A stretch of DNA of 64,000 nucleotides from Streptomyces sp. NBC_00287 (lineage in GTDB: Bacteria > Actinomycetota > Actinomycetes > Streptomycetales > Streptomycetaceae), in the NCBI RefSeq assembly GCF_036173105.1, contig NZ_CP108053.1, positions 4,774,001 to 4,838,000 on the forward strand, read 5' to 3'. Within the stretch, counting starts at the first letter, position 1. Each line of letters starts with the position of its first letter. Positions 17,532-25,383 of this stretch are shown piece by piece. A program made the position numbers and the translations under genes. The notes below the pieces were generated by a model. The model was not told the DNA's origin, did no database searches, and saw only the letters and a program-made list of their open reading frames with translations.

Positions 17532-18614
17532 ATGGGTTCGGTTCGCGTAGCCATCGTCGGCGTGGGCAACTGCGCCGCGTCGCTGGTGCAGGGCGTCGAG
17601 TACTACAAGGACGCCGACCCGGCGTCCAAGGTCCCGGGCCTGATGCACGTGCAGTTCGGCGACTATCACGTCGGTGACGTCGAGTTCGTCGCCGCCTTCG
17701 ACGTCGACGCGAAGAAGGTCGGCCTCGACCTCTCGGACGCCATCGGTGCCAGCGAGAACAACACCATCAAGATCTGCGACGTCCCGAACAAGGGCGTCAC
17801 GGTCCAGCGCGGTCACACCCTCGACGGTCTCGGCAAGTACTACCGCCAGACCATCGAGGAGTCCGCCGAGGAGCCGGTCGACGTCGTCCAGATCCTCAAG
17901 GACCGCCAGGTCGACGTCCTCGTCTGCTACCTGCCCGTCGGTTCCGAGGACGCGGCGAAGTTCTACGCCCAGTGCGCCATCGACGCCAAGGTCGCCTTCG
18001 TCAACGCCCTTCCGGTCTTCATCGCCGGTACCAAGGAGTGGGCGGACAAGTTCACCGAGGCGGGCGTCCCGATCGTCGGTGACGACATCAAGTCGCAGGT
18101 CGGTGCCACCATCACGCACCGGGTGATGGCGAAGCTGTTCGAGGACCGCGGTGTCCGTCTCGAGCGCACCATGCAGCTCAACGTCGGCGGCAACATGGAC
18201 TTCAAGAACATGCTGGAGCGCGACCGCCTCGAGTCCAAGAAGATCTCGAAGACCCAGGCCGTCACCTCGCAGATCCCCGACCGCGACATGGGCGAGAAGA
18301 ACGTCCACATCGGTCCCTCGGACTACGTGGCCTGGCTGGACGACCGCAAGTGGGCGTACGTCCGCCTCGAGGGCCGCGCCTTCGGTGACGTTCCGCTGAA
18401 CCTGGAGTACAAGCTCGAGGTCTGGGACTCCCCGAACTCGGCGGGTGTCATCATCGACGCCCTGCGCGCCGCGAAGATCGCCAAGGACCGCGGTATCGGC
18501 GGCCCGATCCTCTCCGCGTCGAGCTACTTCATGAAGTCTCCGCCGGTCCAGTACTTCGACGACGAGGCTTACGCCAACGTCGAGAAGTTCATCAAGGGCG
18601 AGGTCGAGCGCTAA
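17532..18614 (+). CDS. ino1: inositol-3-phosphate synthase
   Basis: 360 residues from the ATG at 17532 with GGGAGC before it. The Rossmann start VRVAIVGVGNCAASLVQG and the later conserved blocks LNVGGNMDFKNML and KSPPVQYFDDEA are typical of the actinobacterial Ino1 type. It converts glucose 6-phosphate to inositol 3-phosphate with NAD recycling. Inositol feeds mycothiol and phosphatidylinositol synthesis, which links it to the redox genes in this window. Codon use suggests high expression. Confidence 0.95.
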   Translation: MGSVRVAIVGVGNCAASLVQGVEYYKDADPASKVPGLMHVQFGDYHVGDVEFVAAFDVDAKKVGLDLSDAIGASENNTIKICDVPNKGVTVQRGHTLDGLGKYYRQTIEESAEEPVDVVQILKDRQVDVLVCYLPVGSEDAAKFYAQCAIDAKVAFVNALPVFIAGTKEWADKFTEAGVPIVGDDIKSQVGATITHRVMAKLFEDRGVRLERTMQLNVGGNMDFKNMLERDRLESKKISKTQAVTSQIPDRDMGEKNVHIGPSDYVAWLDDRKWAYVRLEGRAFGDVPLNLEYKLEVWDSPNSAGVIIDALRAAKIAKDRGIGGPILSASSYFMKSPPVQYFDDEAYANVEKFIKGEVER

Positions 18615-18652
18615 AGCCGCTCAGCAAGTCTGCTCCTGCCAGGGCCGAGAAG

Positions 18653-18680
18653 GGTCCCCGGGTCATACGGCCCGGGGACC
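18653..18680 (+). terminator. terminator after ino1
   Basis: Perfect ten-base arms GGTCCCCGGG (18653-18662) and CCCGGGGACC (18671-18680) with an eight-base loop, followed by TTCCCGT, 38 bases after the ino1 stop. Confidence 0.85.
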
Positions 18681-18704
18681 TTCCCGTATGTGAGGCTGAG
18701 CCCC

Positions 18705-19967
18705 ATGTCCGTCGCCCGCGACCTGCGCATCCTGCTGCGCTTCGGCAACTTCAGGCGTCTGCTCGCCCTCCGGGTGCTCTCCCAGGGCGCCGACGGCGTC
18801 TATCAGGTCGCGCTCGCCACCTACGTCGTCTTCTCCCCCGAGAGGCAGACCTCGGCCGCCGCGATCGCCTCCGCGATGGCGGTCCTGCTGCTGCCGTACT
18901 CCCTCGTCGGTCCCTTCGCCGGCGTCCTCCTCGACCGCTGGCGGCGTCGCCAGGTCTTCCTCTACGGCAGCCTGCTGCGCGCCCTGTTGGCGACGGCGAC
19001 GGCCGTGCTGATGCTCAGCCCCGTCCCGGACTGGCTCTTCTACATCTCCGCCCTGTGCGTCACCGCCGTCAACCGCTTCGTCCTCTCCGGCCTGTCCGCC
19101 GCCCTCCCGCGCGTGGTCGACGAGGAGCGGCTGGTGATGGCCAACTCCCTCTCCCCGACGGCCGGAACGCTCGCCGCGACCGTGGGCGGCGGCCTCGCCT
19201 TCGTCGTACGGCTGCTGGTGGCGGACTCCGACGCGGCCGTGGTGCTTCTCGGCGCGGCCCTGTACCTGTGCGCGGCGCTGGCCTCACTGCGGATGTCACG
19301 GGAACTGCTGGGCCCCGACCCCGAGTTGGTGCAGCCCGGACTGCGGACGGCGATCGCCGGCACAGCGCGCGATCTGGGGGCGGGCGTACGTCATCTGGCC
19401 ACACCGGCCCGCCGGGAGGCAGCGTGGGCGCTCGCCACAATGACCCTGATGCGCTTCTGCTACGGCGCCCTGCTGGTGATGCTGCTGATGCTGTGCCGGT
19501 ACTCCTTCTCCACGACCACGGACGACGGACTCGCCTTGCTGGGCGTGGCGTTGGGCGTCTCCGGCGCGGGCTTCTTCGCGGCGGCCGTGCTGACGCCCTG
19601 GGCGGCGCGCCGGCTCGGCCCCGGCCGCTGGATCGTGGTGTGCGCCGGCGTCGCGGCCGTACTGGAACCGGCGTTGGGGCTGCCGTTCGCCACCGTTCCC
19701 ATGCTCGTCGCGGCGTTCGTCCTCGGGTTGACCACCCAGGGCGCGAAAATCGCCACCGACACGATCGTCCAGTCCTCGGTCGAGGACGGCTTCCGCGGCC
19801 GCGTCTTCTCCTTCTACGACGTCCTGTTCAACGTCGCCTTCGTCGGCGCCGCGGGAGTGGCGGCCCTGATGCTGCCGCCGGACGGCCGCTCGGTGCCGCT
19901 GGTGGTAACGGTCGCCGTTATCTACGGAGCGGTTGCGGTGGCTATGGCCCGCTTTGAACGCCGGTAA
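18705..19967 (+). CDS. major facilitator superfamily exporter
   Basis: 420 residues from the ATG at 18705, inside the 3' flank of the ino1 terminator. Ten to twelve hydrophobic segments are present, with the MFS loop motif between spans 2 and 3 (GVLLDRWRRRQVFLYGSLLRA). The sequence looks like the MFS_3 / enterobactin-exporter-like branch. Substrate not predictable. Transcribed from its own start region after a strong terminator. Confidence 0.85.
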   Translation: MSVARDLRILLRFGNFRRLLALRVLSQGADGVYQVALATYVVFSPERQTSAAAIASAMAVLLLPYSLVGPFAGVLLDRWRRRQVFLYGSLLRALLATATAVLMLSPVPDWLFYISALCVTAVNRFVLSGLSAALPRVVDEERLVMANSLSPTAGTLAATVGGGLAFVVRLLVADSDAAVVLLGAALYLCAALASLRMSRELLGPDPELVQPGLRTAIAGTARDLGAGVRHLATPARREAAWALATMTLMRFCYGALLVMLLMLCRYSFSTTTDDGLALLGVALGVSGAGFFAAAVLTPWAARRLGPGRWIVVCAGVAAVLEPALGLPFATVPMLVAAFVLGLTTQGAKIATDTIVQSSVEDGFRGRVFSFYDVLFNVAFVGAAGVAALMLPPDGRSVPLVVTVAVIYGAVAVAMARFERR

Positions 19968-20091
19968 GTGTCACATCAGTGCCACAGAGCCCCTCCTGAC
20001 TACTGGTGTGTCAGTGCGGCCCGATAACTTACGTGGGTCTTATGCGCGCTCCGTTCGCGTCACTCACCCATGTTCTTAGGGGGACCCCCAA

Positions 20092-20568
20092 GTGACCACT
20101 CCGCCGCCCCAGGGCCAGAACCCGTTCGCTCAGGGCCAGAACCCGTATGCCCAGCAGCCCCAGGGCCAGGCTCCGTACCCGCAGCAGCCGGGCTTCCCGC
20201 AGCAGGGTGCGGCCCCGTACGCCCCGGTCCCGCCGGAGCAGCCCCGCCGCAAGCTCAGCTTCAAGACGATCAAGAACGTCGTCATTGGCGTTGCTGTGGT
20301 CTCCGTTGTCATCGGCGGCTACATAGCCAGCCGGGACGACGCCAACACGGCGAAGGTCGGCGACTGCATGAGCATCTCCGACCCGGACAGCACTACCGAC
20401 CCGGGCCTGGAGGTCGTGGACTGCAGCGACTCCAGCGCCAAGTACAAGGTCGCGGAGAAGAAGGAGGGCACGACGGAGTCGTGTGACCGCACCAAGTACT
20501 CGGAGTACACGGAGACCGGGGGCAGCGACGACTTCACGCTCTGCCTCTCGGACTACAGTCCCAAGTAG
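20092..20568 (+). CDS. membrane-anchored protein with Pro/Gln-rich tail and cysteine-containing exterior domain
   Basis: 158 residues from a GTG at 20092, with AGGGGGA upstream. Residues 1-~55 are a repetitive QGQNPFAQGQNPYAQQPQGQ / PYPQQPGFPQQG segment, then a basic patch (RRKLSFKTIK) and one membrane span (NVVIGVAVVSVVIGGYIAS). The exterior ~85 residues contain four cysteines (GDCMS, VVDCSD, ESCDR, TLCLS), likely two disulfides, a layout seen in LppU-like proteins. Function unknown. Confidence 0.75.
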   Translation: MTTPPPQGQNPFAQGQNPYAQQPQGQAPYPQQPGFPQQGAAPYAPVPPEQPRRKLSFKTIKNVVIGVAVVSVVIGGYIASRDDANTAKVGDCMSISDPDSTTDPGLEVVDCSDSSAKYKVAEKKEGTTESCDRTKYSEYTETGGSDDFTLCLSDYSPK

Positions 20569-20591
20569 GCCAGCGAATCCACAGGGGCGAT

Positions 20592-20605
20592 GTTTCACAT
20601 GAAAC
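20592..20605. promoter_or_regulatory. parS: parS-like site, one mismatch
   Basis: GTTTCACATGAAAC, one base from consensus at the centre. It is nested in longer 11-base arms (20587-20597 and 20600-20610), so it can form a hairpin right after the upstream gene. Weaker ParB binding is expected. Confidence 0.65.
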
Positions 20606-20661
20606 ATCGCAAGCTGCAGGTTGTGGATTGCACCCCGAGAGCACTTATTTTGGAACCCAAA

Positions 20662-20691
20662 GAGGGTGCGTCCGCTTGCTGACGCACCCTC
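20662..20691. terminator. bidirectional terminator between convergent genes
   Basis: Perfect 11-base arms GAGGGTGCGTC (20662-20672) and GACGCACCCTC (20681-20691) with an eight-base loop, lying between the end of the gene at 20568 and the end of the leftward gene at 20718. A/T-rich flanks on both sides suit termination in either direction. Confidence 0.85.
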
Positions 20692-20717
20692 AAAGGGATC
20701 GAGGCTAATTCATCCCT

Positions 20718-21140
20718 CTACCAGTTCGGGTTCGCAATCTTGCCACTGTTGCACAGGTTCATGATGGTGCTGCCTTCCATCCTGGCTACCTGGATCTCGG
20801 CCTTCGTGATTCCTGCGGAGTCAGAGGCATATGTGTTCCAGACTTGCATGATGTCGACACCCTCATAGTTGTGGTGCCATCCCCAGTGATGGATCGTCCC
20901 GTCGGCTCGATTCGTTACGAGGCGCACTGCAACGTGGTGACCGTCCCCCAACTGATCTTCAACCATCAGCTTGAGCGGATCTATACGGTACTTACCACTC
21001 CAGGAGAATTTGAGCCACCCCTCAGCCCCTGTCGTTGCACAGCTGTCCTCCGCAGCGGCGGCAGGCGTTGCGATGGCAGGCACCAGAAGGGCTGCAGCTA
21101 CGGCAGCCAGAGCCACGGTCACGCGTCGCTTGAGAAACAA
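20718..21140 (-). CDS. small secreted protein of unknown function
   Basis: 140 residues. A clear signal peptide (MFLKRRVTVALAAVAAALLVPAIATPAAAA) with likely cleavage near residue 30. The mature part has two cysteines, one near each end, and an aromatic centre (IHHWGWHHNYEGVDIMQVWN); it may be a small beta-rich domain held by one disulfide. No family is recognised. Base composition is visibly less G+C-rich than neighbours and third codon positions are relaxed, which suggests recent acquisition. Confidence 0.7.
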   Translation of the reverse strand: MFLKRRVTVALAAVAAALLVPAIATPAAAAEDSCATTGAEGWLKFSWSGKYRIDPLKLMVEDQLGDGHHVAVRLVTNRADGTIHHWGWHHNYEGVDIMQVWNTYASDSAGITKAEIQVARMEGSTIMNLCNSGKIANPNW

Positions 21141-21275
21141 ACTCCCACCCCTTCATGAAATCTTCATGATCACGTTAAGAGGTGGTCATGAACGGTTCAA
21201 GCAGGTTTCCAGACATGCCTGAATCAAGCCAGACGGTCCGCGAGGCATCCATCCCGAGCTGAACCCAGGGGTCAT

Positions 21276-21289
21276 GTTTCACGTGAAAC
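21276..21289. promoter_or_regulatory. parS: parS site inside a 30-base perfect palindrome
   Basis: Exact GTTTCACGTGAAAC, extended to a perfect palindrome from 21268 to 21297 with GGGGTCAT and ATGACCCC as outer arms. It begins 12 bases after the pcnA stop, in the position expected of a terminator. Confidence 0.93.
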
Positions 21290-21308
21290 ATGACCCCGTT
21301 TCACAGCC

Positions 21309-22757
21309 TCAGCTCTGCTCCTCCGCGGCCCACCACTCCTTGAGGGCGGTCACCGCGGCGTCGTGCTCCATCGGGCCGTTCTCCAGCCGCAGCTCCAGCA
21401 TGTGCTTGTACGCACGACCGACGACCGGGCCCGGGCCGACGCCAAGGATCTGCATGATGTCGTTGCCGTCGAGATCCGGGCGGATCGAGTCCAGCTCCTC
21501 CCGCTCCTGGAGCTGGGCGATGCGGTCCTCCAGACCGTCGTACGCCCGGGACAGCGCGGCCGCCTTGCGCTTGTTGCGGGTCGTGCAGTCCGAGCGGGTC
21601 AGCTTGTGCAGACGGTCGAGCAGCGGACCCGCGTCCCGGACATAGCGGCGGACCGCGGAGTCCGTCCACTCCCCGGTGCCGTAGCCGTGGAAGCGCAGAT
21701 GGAGTTCGACCAGCCGCGCGACGTCCTTCACCAGATCGTTGGAGTACTTCAGGGCCGTCATGCGCTTCTTGGTCATCTTCGCGCCGACCACCTCGTGGTG
21801 GTGGAACGAGACCCGGCCGTCACTCTCGAACCGCCGGGTGCGCGGCTTGCCGATGTCGTGCAGCAGCGCGGCCAGCCGGAGGGTGAGGTCGGGGCCGTTC
21901 TCCTCCAGGGCCATCGCCTGCTCCAGGACGATCAGCGAGTGCTCGTAGACGTCCTTGTGCCGGTGGTGCTCGTCACTCTCCAGCCGCAGGGCCGGCAGCT
22001 CGGGCAGGACATGATCGGCGAGACCGGTGTCGACGAGGAGCGTCAGACCCTTGCGCGGGTTCGCGGACAGGATCAACTTGTTCAGCTCGTCCCGCACCCG
22101 CTCCGCCGAGACGATCTCGATCCGCTCGGACATCTCGTTCATGGCCGTGACGACCTCGGGAGCCACCTCGAAATCGAGCTGCGCAGCGAACCGCGCGGCC
22201 CGCATCATCCGCAGCGGATCGTCGGAGAAGGACTCCTCGGGAGTGCCCGGGGTGCGCAGCACACGCTCCGCGAGGTCGCCGAGCCCGCCGTGCGGGTCGA
22301 TGAACTCCTTCTCCGGCAGCGCGACGGCCATCGCGTTCACCGTGAAGTCACGGCGGACCAGGTCCTGCTCGATGGAGTCGCCGTACGACACCTCGGGCTT
22401 GCGCGAGGTCCGGTCGTACGCCTCGGACCGGTAGGTCGTGACCTCGATCTGGTAGCCGTCCTTCTGGACACCCACCGTGCCGAAGGCGATCCCGACCTCC
22501 CACACGGCGTCCGCCCACGGGCGCACGATCTTGAGGACGTCCTCGGGCCGGGCGTCGGTCGTGAAGTCGAGGTCGTTGCCGAGCCGGCCGAGCAACGCGT
22601 CCCGTACCGACCCGCCGACCAGGGCGAGTGAGAACCCGGCCTCCTGGAAACGGCGGGCAAGGTCGTCGGCGACAGGCGCGACCCGCAGCAGTTCACTCAC
22701 CGCGCGGTGCTGCACCTGACTCAGGACACTGAGGTTGTCTTCGTTGGCGTTCGGCAC
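21309..22757 (-). CDS. pcnA: CCA tRNA nucleotidyltransferase
   Basis: 482 residues if it starts at the GTG at 22757 (VPNANEDNLSVLSQVQ); the frame continues to 22814. The nucleotidyltransferase head has LVGGSVRDALLGRLGNDLDFTTDARP with the metal-binding D-x-D, then RRDFTVNAMA and DDPLRMMRAARFAAQL. An HD domain follows (LAALLHDIGKPRTRR). The product adds or repairs the 3' CCA of tRNAs. It is divergent from the DUF6049 gene across ~210 bases of promoter DNA. Confidence 0.93.
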   Translation of the reverse strand: MPNANEDNLSVLSQVQHRAVSELLRVAPVADDLARRFQEAGFSLALVGGSVRDALLGRLGNDLDFTTDARPEDVLKIVRPWADAVWEVGIAFGTVGVQKDGYQIEVTTYRSEAYDRTSRKPEVSYGDSIEQDLVRRDFTVNAMAVALPEKEFIDPHGGLGDLAERVLRTPGTPEESFSDDPLRMMRAARFAAQLDFEVAPEVVTAMNEMSERIEIVSAERVRDELNKLILSANPRKGLTLLVDTGLADHVLPELPALRLESDEHHRHKDVYEHSLIVLEQAMALEENGPDLTLRLAALLHDIGKPRTRRFESDGRVSFHHHEVVGAKMTKKRMTALKYSNDLVKDVARLVELHLRFHGYGTGEWTDSAVRRYVRDAGPLLDRLHKLTRSDCTTRNKRKAAALSRAYDGLEDRIAQLQEREELDSIRPDLDGNDIMQILGVGPGPVVGRAYKHMLELRLENGPMEHDAAVTALKEWWAAEEQS

Positions 22758-22969
22758 AACAAAAGAGGGTACGTGGCCGCAACGGCCCCCTGCGCCTCCA
22801 TTAAACGTGCACAAACCCGCTCCCTTTTATACGGGCACATACGGGACAGCCCGGGAGTACGAGCCGATCTTGTGGCGCAGTCCGCGGCACTTCCCCTCAG
22901 CGCGCATCGTTACCATGCGTGGACGCACATTCCGACGACCACTGACGACGACGAGGGACGGGCGAGCGC

Positions 22970-25339
22970 GTGGCCGAGGCGGCAGACTTCCAGGGGACGA
23001 CTCCCTCACCTGCCCGTCGGTGGCTGCGGCGCACCGGGGCAGTGCTCGCCGGCGCCCCCCTGCTGGCGGGGCTGCTCCAGCTGTCCGCCGCGGCTCCCGC
23101 CGAGGCCGCCACCGGCTCCGAGACGGTCGCCGTGGCTGTTGACTCCCTCACTCCGAGCGTGCCCACGGACGGCGACACGCTGACGGTGTCCGGCACGGTG
23201 ACGAACAACGGCAAGCAGGCGGTCACCGACGCCCAGGTGGACCTGCGCGTGGGCCAGGAGCTGACCACCCGCTCCGGCATCGACACCGCCGCCAAGACCA
23301 CCGGCTACCAGCAGGGCACCGACGGGACGCCGGTCGGCGGGAAGTACATCGAGAAGTTCTCCAAGCTCACTCCGGGCGTCTCCGAGTCCTTCAGCATCTC
23401 CGTACCGGTCGACGACCTGGACCTGGGCGGCAACGGGATCTACCAGTTCGCGGTCTCCCTGTCCGGCGAGACCTCCGCACAGCCGTGGCCCCAGGTGCTC
23501 GGCGTCCAGCGGACCTTCCTGCCGTGGCAGCCGGACGGAGCCGACACGCAGACGAAGACGACGGTGCTGTGGCCGCTGATCTCCAGCGCCCACATGACCG
23601 CGCAGACGGGGTCGAACGAGTCGCAGACGCCGGTCTTCCGTGACAACGACCTCGCCAAGGAGCTCGCGCCGGGCGGCCGCCTGGAGCAGATGGTCTCCCT
23701 CGGCAAAGACCTCGACGTGACCTGGGTGGTCGACCCGGACCTGCTGGCCTCCGTCGACGCCATGACGCGCAGCTACCGCGTCCAGGGTGAGAACGACACC
23801 ACCACCGCCGGCACCCGCGCCGATCAGGAGCTCGCCAAGCGGTGGCTCGCCGCGCTGCAGGGCGCGGTGGCGGACAACGAGGTCGTCGCGCTGCCCTTCG
23901 CCGACCCCGACCTGGCCTCCCTCGCCCACAACGGAACGGCCGTCACCGGCTCGCTGGGCCACCTCAAGGAAGCGACCGACGTCGCCGCCGACACCGTCGA
24001 CTCGATCCTCCACGTGGAGCCGACCACCGACTTCGCCTGGCCCGTGGACGGCGCCGTGGACCCGTCGATCGTGAAGGTCGCCACATCCGCCGGCGCGGAC
24101 AAGGTGATCGCGCGCAGCGACAGCCTGGAGGAGACGGCAGGCCTGACCTACACACCCTCCGCGGCCCGCCCCATCGGCGGCGGTACGACGGCGGTGGTCG
24201 CGGACGCCCGGCTGTCCACGCTCTTCCGGGGCGACATGACGAGGGCGTCCACCTCGACGCTCGCCGTCCAGAGGTTCCTGGCCCAGAGCCTGGCGCTCAA
24301 TCTCCAGACCGACAAGCAGCGCAGCATCGTCGTTGCCCCGCAGCGCATGCCGACGGCCGGCCAGGCCCGGGCGCTGGCGGAGGCGGTGACGGCCCTCGAG
24401 GGCGGCGGCTGGACCGAGTCCCAGGACCTCACCGAGGCCGCCACGGCCAAGCCCGACCCGGGCGCGACCACCAAGGTCCCGTCGGCGTCCGACTACCCCT
24501 CCGCGCTGCGCAAGCAAGAGCTCCAGCGGTCGGCGTTCGAGCAGATCGCGGCCACCCAGGACAAGCTCGACAAGTTCAAGGTGATCCTCAGCGACGAGTC
24601 CCGGGTCGTGACCCCCTTCGGTCGCGCCATGAACCGCGAGATGTCCACGTCGTGGCGCGGCCGCGGCACCGAGGCGGCCGTCTACCGCAACGACGTGGAG
24701 ACCTACCTGCAGTCCCTGGCCGACCAGGTCACCCTCATCGAGAAGTCGGAGACCAAGCTCTCCGGCCGCAGCGCCACGATCCCCGTGACCGTGCAGAACA
24801 ACCTGGTCCAGGGCGTCGACAACCTGGTGCTGCGGCTCACCTCGACCAGCCCGAGGCGCCTGAAGATCGGCGGCGGCGCCTATGACGAGCAGCCGGTCAC
24901 GGTCTCCGGCGGGCACGCCCAGACGGTGAAGTTCACCACCTCCGCCGAGGCCAACGGCCAGGCCGAGGTGATCGCCCAGCTCTACACGGAGGACGGGCAG
25001 AAATACGGCGACCGGGTCAAGTTCGATGTGAAGGTCACCGAGTTCACCGCCACCGTGATGCTGGTCATCGGCGGCGGCTTCCTTCTCCTCGTCCTCGCCG
25101 GCCTCCGGATGTACACGCAGCGCAAGCGCGCCGCCCGGGCGGCCGAGGAGAACGGCCCCGACACCTCGGGCGAGACCGCCGACGGTCCGGAGAACCCCGA
25201 GGGCCCCGACGACCGTCCTACGGAGGAGTCCGGATCCGGTGCCGGGGCAGCCGACCCGGAGCAGCCGAGTGACCCGTCACCGGACACCCCAGCGGAAAGC
25301 GCCGACCCGTCCGGCACGGGTGAGAGAGTGGACCGTTGA
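22970..25339 (+). CDS. DUF6049-family secreted membrane-anchored protein
   Basis: 789 residues from a GTG at 22970. Signal sequence (RRTGAVLAGAPLLAGLLQLSAAAPAEAA), then Ig-like beta domains with SLTPSVPTDGDTLTVSGTVTNNGKQAV, a long central mixed domain, a second beta domain (LSGRSATIPVTVQNNLVQGVDNLVL), and one membrane span near residues 695-720 followed by an acidic Pro/Asp/Glu cytoplasmic tail. Function unknown. The murJ start follows 44 bases on, and the same order is widely kept in actinobacteria, so an envelope role beside MurJ is likely. Confidence 0.85.
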   Translation: MAEAADFQGTTPSPARRWLRRTGAVLAGAPLLAGLLQLSAAAPAEAATGSETVAVAVDSLTPSVPTDGDTLTVSGTVTNNGKQAVTDAQVDLRVGQELTTRSGIDTAAKTTGYQQGTDGTPVGGKYIEKFSKLTPGVSESFSISVPVDDLDLGGNGIYQFAVSLSGETSAQPWPQVLGVQRTFLPWQPDGADTQTKTTVLWPLISSAHMTAQTGSNESQTPVFRDNDLAKELAPGGRLEQMVSLGKDLDVTWVVDPDLLASVDAMTRSYRVQGENDTTTAGTRADQELAKRWLAALQGAVADNEVVALPFADPDLASLAHNGTAVTGSLGHLKEATDVAADTVDSILHVEPTTDFAWPVDGAVDPSIVKVATSAGADKVIARSDSLEETAGLTYTPSAARPIGGGTTAVVADARLSTLFRGDMTRASTSTLAVQRFLAQSLALNLQTDKQRSIVVAPQRMPTAGQARALAEAVTALEGGGWTESQDLTEAATAKPDPGATTKVPSASDYPSALRKQELQRSAFEQIAATQDKLDKFKVILSDESRVVTPFGRAMNREMSTSWRGRGTEAAVYRNDVETYLQSLADQVTLIEKSETKLSGRSATIPVTVQNNLVQGVDNLVLRLTSTSPRRLKIGGGAYDEQPVTVSGGHAQTVKFTTSAEANGQAEVIAQLYTEDGQKYGDRVKFDVKVTEFTATVMLVIGGGFLLLVLAGLRMYTQRKRAARAAEENGPDTSGETADGPENPEGPDDRPTEESGSGAGAADPEQPSDPSPDTPAESADPSGTGERVDR

Positions 25340-25383
25340 GGATGTCGTGGCCGGTGGGCCCGGGACGATGAGGTGGGGTAACC

